From Myxococcales bacterium (lineage in GTDB: Bacteria; Myxococcota_A; Polyangia; Polyangiales; Polyangiaceae): a DNA stretch of 42,411 nucleotides. Positions 33,166-41,566 of the stretch are shown one piece after another (positions within the stretch are counted from its first letter, which is position 1; each line of letters opens with the position of its first letter). The translations under genes were made by a program, and so were the position numbers. Location: the NCBI GenBank assembly GCA_016794345.1, contig JAEUKE010000116.1, forward strand, positions 1-42,411, read 5' to 3'. The notes beneath the pieces were generated by a model. That model had not been told where the DNA came from, made no database searches, and saw nothing but the letters and a program-made list of their open reading frames with translations.

Positions 33166-34917
33166 CTACGGGCCGAGAGCCCCCTCGGTTACGGTCTCTC
33201 CGCGCCCGACCGTGACCGCCCCGCCTTTGCGCGGATCGAACACCGGCTCGAGCACCCGCACCCCTGCTTCCTCGCGGATCGCGACCGCGGTCACCGAAGA
33301 GAAGCTCGCCTCCGACACAGCCACGATCTCCCCGCGAGCGACGAGGTCGTCGCGCGCGCCCGCGAGCCCGGCGTCGAGCGTGAGCGCCCCGTTCGGGCCC
33401 ACGTGGAACCGCGGCGCGCTCACGGCCTCGGTCAGCGCCTTTCCCCTCGAGAGGGAGAGCAACATGACCTGCGCGATGGCCGCCGGCGCCCGCAGGCCAC
33501 CCGAGCCGCCCAACGCGAGCTCCGGCCGGCCGCCGCGGAGAACGAGGGTCGGCGTGAGGCTGGAGACCGGCCGCGCTCCGCCACGCGGGAAGTTGGGGCC
33601 CTTCGTGGCCGCGCGGAGCCCGTAGTCATCCGTCGTGAAGTCGGTGAGCGCGTCGTTCAGGACGAAGCCGCTCTTCGTCATCACCTTGGCGCCGAACATC
33701 CCGGTCAAGGTCGCGGTGATCGAGACAATCCCGCCCTCGTCGTCGATGGCGACGAAGTGGAGCGTGCCGCCGTCCGCGATGCTCGGCAGCTTGGGGAGCG
33801 CGGTCTCGTCCATCTTCACCGCGGCCCTCCGCTCGCGCAGCCGCGCAGGGTCGAGCATGGCAGGCAGGTCCATCTTCGTGAACGCGGGGTCGCCGACGAG
33901 GCGCGCGCGATCGGCGTAGGCGCCGCGGGCCCCTTCGGCGAGCACGTGCACGAGCGCCCCCGAGCCCCACTCGAGCGACTTCTGGTCGTCGGGCGTCAAG
34001 AACCCGAGGAGCTCCGCCAGGGTCACGCCGCCACCCGACGGCGGCGGCGCGGTGAGCACGACGTGACCGTCCCACTCGAAGCGGAGCGGGGCGCGCACGA
34101 CCGCCTCGTAGGAGGACAGATCCGCCGGCGTGACGCGGCTCCCGGCGGCGCGTGACGTCATGACGATGTCGTCAGCGATCTCCCCCGTGTAGAAGCCGGC
34201 GCGGCCCTTCTCGGCCACGACGCGGAGCGCGCGGGCGAGCGCGGGGTTCTTCATCGTCTCGCCGACGCGGCTCTCGGCGTCGGTCACGAAGACGCGACGT
34301 GCGCCGTCGTCGTCGCGCACCCATTTTGCGCTCCAGGAGAGGGCCTGCGCCATGTAAGGCGAGAGGGGGATGCCGCCGTCCACGACGTCCGCCGCGCGCG
34401 AGACGAGTTCCTTCCAGGGGAGCTTCCCGCCGCGCTCGTGCATCTTCGCGAGGCCTGCGACGAGCCCCGGGACGCCGATCATCACGCCGCGACGGTTCGG
34501 CGGCGGCGTCTTCGAGAGGTGATCGGCGCGACGGATGCCGTGCGGCGCGACCTCGCGGAAGTCGACCACGTACGCGTCCGAGCCGACCGGCTGGACGAGC
34601 GCCACGCCGCCGCCGCCGAGACCACACGAGGATGCGTGCGCCGCGCACGCGACGAGCAGGCCCGAGACGGTGGCGTCGACCGCGTTCCCGCCCCGCTCGA
34701 GCACGTCGCGCGCGACCTCGACGCCTGTCGCGTTTTCGCTGGCGACCGCGAACCGGTCACGCGGCCGGCGCGCCGGCGACTCGGCGGGAGCGCTCAGGGC
34801 CGTGGCCTGGACACGAGGCGCTTCGGGAGCCGGCTCCACGCGCGGAGCGGCCGGCGCGCAGCCGGAGGCCGCGACGACGAGGAGCGCGCGGATAACGTGC
34901 CTGGCGGGGAAAGCCAC
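33166..34917 (-). CDS. ggt: Gamma-glutamyltransferase, putative lipoprotein
   Basis: This is an exported enzyme that cleaves or transfers the gamma-glutamyl group of glutathione. It has 583 aa. A signal ends at AASGC (C20). Large-subunit motifs are [12 protein letters not shown] and SCGLGGGG. The autocleavage site precedes T385 in [13 protein letters not shown], which should become the N-terminal nucleophile of the small subunit. LNDALTDF and [17 protein letters not shown] are also expected. The start is a GTG at 34917. It diverges from gshB across 41 nt, placing glutathione synthesis and breakdown side by side. Confidence 0.93.
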   Translation of the reverse strand: MAFPARHVIRALLVVAASGCAPAAPRVEPAPEAPRVQATALSAPAESPARRPRDRFAVASENATGVEVARDVLERGGNAVDATVSGLLVACAAHASSCGLGGGGVALVQPVGSDAYVVDFREVAPHGIRRADHLSKTPPPNRRGVMIGVPGLVAGLAKMHERGGKLPWKELVSRAADVVDGGIPLSPYMAQALSWSAKWVRDDDGARRVFVTDAESRVGETMKNPALARALRVVAEKGRAGFYTGEIADDIVMTSRAAGSRVTPADLSSYEAVVRAPLRFEWDGHVVLTAPPPSGGGVTLAELLGFLTPDDQKSLEWGSGALVHVLAEGARGAYADRARLVGDPAFTKMDLPAMLDPARLRERRAAVKMDETALPKLPSIADGGTLHFVAIDDEGGIVSITATLTGMFGAKVMTKSGFVLNDALTDFTTDDYGLRAATKGPNFPRGGARPVSSLTPTLVLRGGRPELALGGSGGLRAPAAIAQVMLLSLSRGKALTEAVSAPRFHVGPNGALTLDAGLAGARDDLVARGEIVAVSEASFSSVTAVAIREEAGVRVLEPVFDPRKGGAVTVGRGETVTEGALGP

Positions 34918-34958
34918 CGTAGGAACCAGGCGGAGAGTATGACAAGGTCGAGGCCGCG

Positions 34959-35897
34959 ATGCGATTCGTCTTCCTGATGGACACCCTCGATCGGGTCAGC
35001 CCCGACAAGGACACCACCTTCGCCTTCATCGAGGCGGCGCAAGCCCGCGGGCACGAGAGCCTGCATTGCCTGCCGGGTGATCTCGGGGTGCGTCGCGGCC
35101 GCGTGTTCGCCACCGTGCGCGGCGTCCGCGTCTACCCGGACGAGCCGCGGATCCGCCTGATCGGCGAGCGCCGCGAGATCGCCCTCGACGGAGTCGACGC
35201 GGTGTTCATCCGCAAGGATCCGCCGTTCGATCAGGCGTACCTCTACGCCACGCTCCTGCTCGAGAACGCGCGCGGCGGCCCGCTCATCGTGAACGACCCG
35301 CGCGGGCTGCGCGACGCGAACGAGAAGCTCTACGCGATGCACTTCCAGGAGTGGACGCCCGCGACGCTCGTCACGGCCGATCGGGACGTCATCTTTTCGT
35401 TCGTCGCGGAGGTCGGCGGCAACGCGGTGATCAAGCCGCTCGACGGCGCGGGCGGCAGCGGCGTGATGATGTTGCGTGAGGGCGACAAAAACGCCCGCGC
35501 CATCGTCGACGTGCTCACGGCCGAAGGACAGAAGGTCGCCATGGTGCAGGAGTTTTTGCCTGCGGTTCAGAAGGGGGACAAACGCATCCTCCTGCTCGAC
35601 GGCGAGCCGCTCGGCGCCATCTTGCGCGTCGCACGCGGCGACGACATCCGGTCGAACATCCACGTCGGCGGACGGACGGAGCCTTGTGAGCTCACCGAGC
35701 GCGAGAAGGAGCTCGTGAAGTCGATCGCGCCGCGCCTGATCGCGGACGGCCTCTATTTCGTCGGGCTGGACGTGATCGGCGAGCGCCTGACCGAGGTGAA
35801 CGTGACCAGCCCCACCGGGATCCAGGAGCTCGGCCGGTTCACCGGCACCAAGCCGGCCGACAAGGTCATCGCCTGGGTCGAGAAGAAACGCGCCTGA
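34959..35897 (+). CDS. gshB: Glutathione synthase
   Basis: This is a cytoplasmic ATP-grasp enzyme that joins gamma-glutamylcysteine and glycine. At 312 aa it matches the family. Motifs are RKDPPFDQAYLYATLLLE near 86-103, NDPRGLRDANEKLYAM, IKPLDGAGGSGVMML and the C-terminal EVNVTSPTGIQE metal site. GAGG lies five bases before the ATG. gshA is not in the window. Confidence 0.95.
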   Translation: MRFVFLMDTLDRVSPDKDTTFAFIEAAQARGHESLHCLPGDLGVRRGRVFATVRGVRVYPDEPRIRLIGERREIALDGVDAVFIRKDPPFDQAYLYATLLLENARGGPLIVNDPRGLRDANEKLYAMHFQEWTPATLVTADRDVIFSFVAEVGGNAVIKPLDGAGGSGVMMLREGDKNARAIVDVLTAEGQKVAMVQEFLPAVQKGDKRILLLDGEPLGAILRVARGDDIRSNIHVGGRTEPCELTEREKELVKSIAPRLIADGLYFVGLDVIGERLTEVNVTSPTGIQELGRFTGTKPADKVIAWVEKKRA

Positions 35898-35950
35898 GCG
35901 CGGGTCGCCGGGAAGTTGGCCCGAGCGAGCCGGCCGCGCATGCTCGCCCC

Positions 35951-36268
35951 ATGGCTCGCCGAAAGCTCCTCGCGCCGTGCGCTGCGTGCCGCACGATGAC
36001 CCCGAGCACCAAGCTCTCCCGTGTCGTCATCGAAGGGCGGACCGTGTGCCTCTGCCGTGACCACGCCGCGATCGTGGTGGCGAACATGCCACGGACGTTC
36101 GAGGACCTCCGCGCGCTGTTCCCGGAGGCGCCCGAGACCGCGGGGAGCCCCGCGCGCCGATCGCTCATCGAGCGACGCGGCGCCGACGACCGGCGCATGT
36201 TCCCGCCCCGCCCGGAGGGGCGACGGATGCCCGGCGGACGCCGTTCGACCGACGAGAAGGCTGCCTGA
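35951..36268 (+). CDS. Small Cys-containing protein, possible zinc site
   Basis: This is a 105-aa basic protein with no family I recognise. C10-x2-C13 and C33-x-C35-x2-H38 could form a zinc site. The C-terminal half is rich in Arg and Pro (RRSLIERRGADDRRMFPPRP) and probably disordered. It follows gshB by about 50 nt in the same direction. Confidence 0.5.
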   Translation: MARRKLLAPCAACRTMTPSTKLSRVVIEGRTVCLCRDHAAIVVANMPRTFEDLRALFPEAPETAGSPARRSLIERRGADDRRMFPPRPEGRRMPGGRRSTDEKAA

Positions 36269-36306
36269 CGGCGCTGGGCGCCCGGCGCTGGTAGGCTCTC
36301 GGTCAG

Positions 36307-36732
36307 GTGCCCGAGACGGATCGCCCGCGGCGGAGGCTCCCGGTCCTCCAGAGCACGCCCGCAGAGGACGAGGCCGAGCTGCGCCCGGCGTGGCACTGGA
36401 TCGTCCTCACCGGCGTGGCGACCCTCCTCGCGTGGCTGCTCTCCGCGTCGCTCGTCAACGCGCTCGGCGGCTCGGTCCTGGCGAACGCTCTGGCGCTCGC
36501 CGCCAGCGCCGCCGTGGCCGGCGCCATGGCCGGCCGGCTCGGCACCAACACGGGCGCGAGGCATGCGGCCCTCGGCAGCGTCGCCACGGCGACCTTCGGC
36601 TGCGCCCTCGCTTACCGAGCGCTCGCGGGCGCTCCGCTCACGTTCCTTGCCACGCTCGTCGTCGCTTGCTCGCTCGCCGCGGCGGGCGCGCTCCTCGGGT
36701 TCCGGCTCACTCGCCGTCGCGGACGCGCTTGA
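36307..36732 (+). CDS. Small multi-helix membrane protein
   Basis: This is a 141-aa protein with about four hydrophobic segments (30-52, 55-76, 85-105, 110-132) and basic ends. The start is a GTG at 36307. No family is recognised. Its last 26 bases overlap the 3' end of folK on the other strand. Confidence 0.55.
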   Translation: MPETDRPRRRLPVLQSTPAEDEAELRPAWHWIVLTGVATLLAWLLSASLVNALGGSVLANALALAASAAVAGAMAGRLGTNTGARHAALGSVATATFGCALAYRALAGAPLTFLATLVVACSLAAAGALLGFRLTRRRGRA

Positions 36733-37201
36733 GCTCGATCTTGGCGAGCGGCAGGTCCGCGTAGACCGCGCCGGTCACCGCGTGTTTGGCGTCGACCGCG
36801 AGGTCGACCAGGGGTCGAAGCGCAAACGACCGCTCCGTCAGGCGCGCGTGCGGCACGACGAGGTCGCCCTCTTCCACCGTCTCGCCTTCGATCCACAGGA
36901 TGTCGAGATCGATCGTGCGCGACGCGTTCTTCTGGGTGCGGACCCGACCGAGCGCGGCCTCGATCTTGAGGGCGCGCGCCATGATCTCGCTGGCGTCGAG
37001 CGAGGTGAGGATCAACACGGCGCCGTTCAGGAACGCGGGCTGGTCGGCGCCGCCTTCCGGCGCGGTCTCGTAGAGGGGCGACAGCTTCATGACGTGCATG
37101 TCATGATCTTCGCGGAGGAGACCCACAGCGCTGTCGATGTTCTGTGCGCGATCGCCGAGGTTCGAGCCGAGCCCGACGACGACGCGGCGGATGTGATCCA
37201 C
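36707..37201 (-). CDS. folK: 6-hydroxymethyl-7,8-dihydropterin pyrophosphokinase
   Basis: This enzyme of folate synthesis transfers pyrophosphate from ATP to the dihydropterin. At 164 aa it has the expected VGLGSNLGDR start, SPLYETAPEGGADQPAFLNG and the signature ASRTIDLDILWIEG. The start is GTG at 37201 without a clear ribosome site. It follows the exonuclease gene after a 155-nt gap that contains a tandem repeat. Confidence 0.95.
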   Translation of the reverse strand: MDHIRRVVVGLGSNLGDRAQNIDSAVGLLREDHDMHVMKLSPLYETAPEGGADQPAFLNGAVLILTSLDASEIMARALKIEAALGRVRTQKNASRTIDLDILWIEGETVEEGDLVVPHARLTERSFALRPLVDLAVDAKHAVTGAVYADLPLAKIELKRVRDGE

Positions 37202-37256
37202 GATCTAGCGTTTACTACAGTCGCACCCGCTCTGCATTCACCTATCGCCGAGCCAG

Positions 37257-37322
37257 GCGCCGATCGCAGTCGTGAAAGGCGCCGGTCGCAGTGGTGAAAG
37301 ACTCCGATCGCAGCGCCGCAAC
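37257..37322. repeat. 22-bp tandem repeat upstream of folK
   Basis: Two near-identical 22-bp units (37257-37278 and 37279-37300; GTCGTGAAAG versus GTGGTGAAAG in their second halves) are followed by a third, decayed unit (37301-37322) that keeps the CCGATCGCAG core. It lies between folK and the exonuclease gene and may be a direct-repeat operator or a spacer repeat. Confidence 0.6.
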
Positions 37323-37356
37323 ACACGCGATGCCTCGTTACGAGACGATCCGCGCC

Positions 37357-38109
37357 TCAGCTGGCCGGCTTCCGCCAGAAGCGTCGAGCCTCGTCGAACT
37401 CACGGCCGAGCCGTCGTTGCTCCTGCAGCAGCGCCGCGTACGCGCGCGGAAGTCGCTGGTCTTTGCCGAGCGCGTAGAGGACGAGGAGCGCGGCCTCCGC
37501 GTCGTCCGTCGCGCGGTGGGCGCGCTCGAGGCTGATGCCCAGCCGCTCCGCCACGTCCGACAGGGCTCGGCTCTGCTCGTCTTTGTAGATTTCGCGCGCG
37601 AAGACGAGCGGATCGAGCCACTCGACCTCCCGCCGGAACGCGGGCGGGAGCGCGCCCGTCCCGCCTCGCCCAGGCGAGCGGGCGATCTCCGCCAGGAGGA
37701 ACGACTTGTCGAAGGTGGCGTTGTACGCCGCGGGGACGGCGCCTTCGAGCGCAGCTCGGATCTCCGGCAGGACCTCGTGGAAGGCGGGCTTGCCCACAAC
37801 GTCCGGGTCGCGGATGCCGTGCACGGCCGAGCTCTCTTCGGGGATGGGGATCCCGGGGTTGATGAGCCAGCTCTTGCGCTCGAACACCTCGCCGCTGCGG
37901 CCGAGGATGACAGCCACCTCCACCAGCCGGTCGAGCGCCGGGTCTCGGCCGGTCGTCTCGACGTCCACGAAGGCGATCACGCAGTCGACCCAGGGGCTGT
38001 CAGCCGGGATCTCCTCCGCCACGCCCACCGCGCGCACCTGGATCAGGTGGGCGATGCCGGGGTAGTGCCTCCCGGTCGGAAAGCACCCACAAGGGTCGAC
38101 GATGCGCAT
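37357..38109 (-). CDS. DEDDh 3'-5' exonuclease (DnaQ-like)
   Basis: This is a 250-aa exonuclease of the DnaQ/epsilon superfamily. The catalytic residues are D49 and E51 (FVDVETTG), D134 (YNATFDKSFLL), and H198 and D203 (HRATDDAEA). It lacks the C-terminal polymerase-binding tail of epsilon, so it may act in repair, RNA or general nucleic-acid turnover. An N-terminal extension of about 45 residues with CGC (7-9) precedes the catalytic fold. Confidence 0.9.
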   Translation of the reverse strand: MRIVDPCGCFPTGRHYPGIAHLIQVRAVGVAEEIPADSPWVDCVIAFVDVETTGRDPALDRLVEVAVILGRSGEVFERKSWLINPGIPIPEESSAVHGIRDPDVVGKPAFHEVLPEIRAALEGAVPAAYNATFDKSFLLAEIARSPGRGGTGALPPAFRREVEWLDPLVFAREIYKDEQSRALSDVAERLGISLERAHRATDDAEAALLVLYALGKDQRLPRAYAALLQEQRRLGREFDEARRFWRKPAS

Positions 38110-38118
38110 CCTTCGGGC

Positions 38119-39240
38119 TTACTTTCCGGGCGCGGCGCTCGCGGACGGCGCTGCGCTCGCGGACGGCGCGGCGCTCGCCGAGGGCGCGGGCTCGGCGGAG
38201 GGCGCGGCGCTCGCGCTCCCCGAGGGCGCCGGGGCGTCGAGGCCCATCTTCTTCGACAGCTCCTCGTACTTCTCGGAGGGCTTCGCTGGGGTCTTGCCGG
38301 CGAGCTCGATGTCCATGGAGATCCAGTCCTCGAGCTCCGTCGGGCCGAGCTGGAAGAGGCGGCCGTTGATCCAGATGAAGGGCGTGCCGTCGAGGCCCAG
38401 ATCCTCCGCCTGCTTCATGTCGTCCTCGACGCCCTTGATTGTCTCCTTGGAGGAGAAGTCGGTCCGGAACTTGTCCATGTCGAGCTTCAGCTTCTTCGCC
38501 ATGGCCGTGAGGTCTTGCGGGCCGAGCTCGTTCGTCTCCTGGGCGGCGAAGAGCAGATCGTACATCTCCCAGAACTTGCCCTGGTTGTACGCAGCGACGG
38601 CCGCTTGGGCTGCGCCCTTCGCCTGCGGGTGCTTGGAGAGCGGGTAGTGTTTGAATACGAGCCGCACCTGCCCCGGGAATCGCTCGAGCATGAGCTCCAC
38701 CCACGGCTTCATCGCGTAGCAGCCGCCACACTGGAAGTCGGCCCACTCGACGATCGTGACAGGCGCGTCATCCGGGCCCTTCGCGGGCGACGAGCCGACG
38801 TCGACCGTCTTGAGGCCCTTGGGATCGAACCGCGCGTCGTAGACCTGCTTGATCTGCCCGCCGTCGAGGCCGAGTCGGACGAGCTTGCCGAGGTACTTCC
38901 CGGCCGGGACACACGGCTTGCAGTCGCGGCTCTCCGCGATGCAGACCGCGAGCGTGATGGGCTCCCCGCAAGGTGCGGTGAGCTTGCCCAGCTGCGAGGC
39001 GAGCTCCGTGCTCTCGCGGGAGGTCAGGCCCGAGAGGCCGAGCTTGCCGACCGCGGCCTCCGCCACGCCGGAGGGCGCGGGCTTGGCCGCGGCGCCCGAG
39101 CCGGAGGCCGGAGGCTTGTCTGCGCTGGCTGAGAGCGGCTTCTCCGAGTCGGAGCAGCCCAGGAGGAGCGCGATGGCGAGGGCACCCAGGGCGAGCCGTC
39201 GGCCGAGCCCCGGACGGGAGGAGGCGTCGAGTTTGCTCAC
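38119..39240 (-). CDS. DsbA-like thioredoxin-fold lipoprotein
   Basis: This is an exported 373-aa protein with lipobox LLLGC (C29). A linker leads to a small extra domain (about 60-140) with cysteines C91, C100, C107 and C110. The DsbA-like fold follows (about 148-325), with active-site C171-G-G-C174 and a cis-Pro in GTPFIW. The C-terminus has Ala/Pro/Ser repeats (ASAAPS units). It probably oxidises or isomerises thiols in exported proteins, fitting the many Cys-rich lipoproteins nearby. The start is GTG at 39240, 3 nt after the FadL stop. Confidence 0.85.
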   Translation of the reverse strand: MSKLDASSRPGLGRRLALGALAIALLLGCSDSEKPLSASADKPPASGSGAAAKPAPSGVAEAAVGKLGLSGLTSRESTELASQLGKLTAPCGEPITLAVCIAESRDCKPCVPAGKYLGKLVRLGLDGGQIKQVYDARFDPKGLKTVDVGSSPAKGPDDAPVTIVEWADFQCGGCYAMKPWVELMLERFPGQVRLVFKHYPLSKHPQAKGAAQAAVAAYNQGKFWEMYDLLFAAQETNELGPQDLTAMAKKLKLDMDKFRTDFSSKETIKGVEDDMKQAEDLGLDGTPFIWINGRLFQLGPTELEDWISMDIELAGKTPAKPSEKYEELSKKMGLDAPAPSGSASAAPSAEPAPSASAAPSASAAPSASAAPGK

Positions 39241-39243
39241 GGG

Positions 39244-40641
39244 TCAGAACGAGAACTGCGCGTTGACGTTCACGACACCGATGGTCTGCGTGTACTCACC
39301 ACCGGAGTCCGGCGACCGAGTCGGCGGCTCGAAGTCCGGGTGGATGCTCTCGCCCGTGGTGTCGCGCGGGGCATAGAAGAAGTGCGTATACGTGAGGGCC
39401 GCAGCGAAGAGCTCGCCCGTCGAGAAGCGCACGCCGCCTGCCACGTTCGCCTTGTGGAAGTCGGTCAGGGCGATCTCCAGCGTCTCGTCCGGGATGGCGT
39501 TCGAGTCGTAGCCGGCGCCGAGGTAGAGCTCCACCTCGGGGATGACCCAGTAGCTGCCGCCCGCGCGGACGCCGAAGGCGGTGCCCCAGTTGCGCGCGAT
39601 GTTGATGAGGATGCCCGAGGCCGGGTCGGCGCTGCCGTCCTCCGCGACCGGACACTCGTCTTTGTCGGCCGTGATGACACACTGGTTATCGAACGTGCCC
39701 CACGTGGTCACGTCGCCGAACACGCGGATCTCGACCTTCTCGACCGGGCGCGCGCGGACGCCCATGCGGAAGACGTCCGGCAGCTCCTGGATGAGCTTGA
39801 CCTCCTGCTTGGAGACGCTGCCGCTCAGGTTGGTGGAGAGCGTGCCCGACAGGTGCATCTCCCCGAGGCCGGGTCGAGCCTGGTACGAGGCGCCGATCCA
39901 GACCTTCTCTTCGGCGACCTCGCCGATCACGCCGACGCCGAACGCCGCGTGCCAGCCGCCGACGTCGATCCACGAGCGGCCCTCCGTCGCGAGGTTGTTG
40001 CTGCCGTCCGCGGTGCGCGCGCGGAGCGTGTCGACGTCGCTCTTCACCATGTTGAATGACGCGCCGATGCTCACGCGGTCGAGGATGTCGTAGGCCGCGG
40101 CCAGGCTGAAATACATCGACCGGATGACGCCCTGGATCGAGTGCCAGCGCTGCACGCCGTCGACCGGCCCCGCGTAGTTCGGGTTGTCCCGGAAGCTGTC
40201 GTTCTGGTCGTAGACGCTCTGCCCGCCGAACGGGACGAACCAGCCGAGGCCGACGCCGAAGTTCTCCACCTGGAAGGTCGCGCCTGCCATCGGCGCGGTG
40301 ACCACGTTGAAGAGCTCGGCCGTCCCCGAGTTCGCGCCCTGCGCGTCGTCGGGCTCCGGCACGTCCTTCGGGGACTGCTGGTGGCTCCAGCTCGCCCAGC
40401 GGAGCGCCACGTTCGCGTCGGCGAAGATCTTCACGCGCCAGAACTTCTTCTCGAAGCCGGGCGTGTCCTCCGCGATGCCGGCCGGATTGTAGTAGATGGC
40501 CGTCGGGTTGTCGGTCGTGGGGTGGCCGTGCTCGCCGCCGAACCGCGCGGTAGCGAAGCCGGAGGCCTGCGCCTCACTGGCGACCGAGAGAGCCGCGCCG
40601 GTGCCGAAGCAACAAAGTAGGGTCTTGCGCCAAAGCGTCAT
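39244..40641 (-). CDS. OmpP1/FadL family outer-membrane transport protein
   Basis: This is an outer-membrane beta-barrel of 465 aa with a cleaved signal (AQAS|GFATARFGGEHG). The N-terminal hatch motif TTDNPTAIYYNPAGIA is diagnostic. It ends in phenylalanine (AQFSF), which suits outer-membrane insertion. Family members admit hydrophobic molecules such as fatty acids. It starts 21 nt after the lipoprotein gene at 40663 and is followed by the DsbA-like gene, so all three are probably one transcript. Confidence 0.92.
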   Translation of the reverse strand: MTLWRKTLLCCFGTGAALSVASEAQASGFATARFGGEHGHPTTDNPTAIYYNPAGIAEDTPGFEKKFWRVKIFADANVALRWASWSHQQSPKDVPEPDDAQGANSGTAELFNVVTAPMAGATFQVENFGVGLGWFVPFGGQSVYDQNDSFRDNPNYAGPVDGVQRWHSIQGVIRSMYFSLAAAYDILDRVSIGASFNMVKSDVDTLRARTADGSNNLATEGRSWIDVGGWHAAFGVGVIGEVAEEKVWIGASYQARPGLGEMHLSGTLSTNLSGSVSKQEVKLIQELPDVFRMGVRARPVEKVEIRVFGDVTTWGTFDNQCVITADKDECPVAEDGSADPASGILINIARNWGTAFGVRAGGSYWVIPEVELYLGAGYDSNAIPDETLEIALTDFHKANVAGGVRFSTGELFAAALTYTHFFYAPRDTTGESIHPDFEPPTRSPDSGGEYTQTIGVVNVNAQFSF

Positions 40642-40662
40642 CTTCGTCCTCTTCGGTCTCGG

Positions 40663-41328
40663 TCAGTATTCGGCCGGTTCTTTTTCGCAGTTGATGACCG
40701 GCGCGGGCGCGGCGCCCGCGACCTTCTGGATGGTGAAGGTCGAGCCGGTCAGATCGAAGTTGGGGATCGGCGTCTTCACGATGCCGGTGACCCCGCCACA
40801 GATGAACCCTTCCTGCGCGCCGCCACAGATCGTCCCGCTGATGGCGAGGCCCGTGAGGATGTCGCTCATGGAGATCGGGTTGGCCGCGCCGCAGAGCGTG
40901 AGGCCCGGGTCGTCGGCGGCGAGCTGCCAGTTGAACGAGCCGTCCGCGTTCACGACGAGATCCGTGAACGAGATTGTCGGACAGCTCGCGGGCGTCGTCT
41001 GATCCGTGGCGGAGAGCGGCTGCAACGTCATGTCGACGAGCATCGTGCCGTCGTCCTGCATCTCCGCGACGATGTCGGCGGTGAGGACAAAGGCCTTCTT
41101 CTTGTCGAGGCGCGCGCTCAGGGTGAAGAGCCAAGCGCCCGTCACCTCCGCGTCGTCCATCACCGGAGTCTCGCACTGGCTCGGGCCTGTGCTGACCGAG
41201 GTGCCGGGGTTGATCTTGTTGTAGCGCTCACCGAACGCGTCGAACTCGCCGCCCGTGTCGGGGCACGCAGCGAGGAGAGCGGACGAGCCGAGCACGAACA
41301 AAGACGACAAGCAGGTGGCCATTCGCAT
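40663..41328 (-). CDS. Putative lipoprotein upstream of the FadL gene
   Basis: This is a 221-aa lipoprotein with lipobox LLAAC (C22). The mature part is a beta-rich domain with several cysteines (for example TICGGAQEGFICGG) and no family I recognise. GAGG lies about seven bases before the ATG. Its place at the head of the FadL operon suggests it works with that porin. Confidence 0.75.
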   Translation of the reverse strand: MRMATCLSSLFVLGSSALLAACPDTGGEFDAFGERYNKINPGTSVSTGPSQCETPVMDDAEVTGAWLFTLSARLDKKKAFVLTADIVAEMQDDGTMLVDMTLQPLSATDQTTPASCPTISFTDLVVNADGSFNWQLAADDPGLTLCGAANPISMSDILTGLAISGTICGGAQEGFICGGVTGIVKTPIPNFDLTGSTFTIQKVAGAAPAPVINCEKEPAEY

Positions 41329-41358
41329 GGAGACAGCCTCGGGTAAGAGCCGGCCTGG

Positions 41359-41384
41359 ACCATAGCAGAGGTGCCCTTTGTCTA
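41359..41384 (-). promoter_or_regulatory. Candidate promoter of the lipoprotein-FadL-DsbA operon
   Basis: On the minus strand TGC-TATGGT (41367-41359) is an extended -10. TAGACA (41384-41379, five of six matches to -35) lies 14 nt upstream, which is short. Transcription would start about 24 nt before the lipoprotein ATG. Confidence 0.4.
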
Positions 41385-41566
41385 GGACCCCCCACGCGCG
41401 CAGGATGTGTGTTTGGCACGACGCAGGACAGGGTTGTCAGGGGCGGGGCACGAGAGTAGGGCCGCCGGGCCGCAGACCGGGCGGCGCCGCTCGGTGCGCG
41501 CGTTGGCACGGAGTGTGGAAGGCCTGGCTTCGAGTGCTAAGCTCGTCGTGCTTGGCCTGCTTCCCC

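Noticed and set aside
41414..41429. TGGCAC resembling a sigma-54 promoter
   Set aside because: The required GC at the -12 element is absent at the right spacing.
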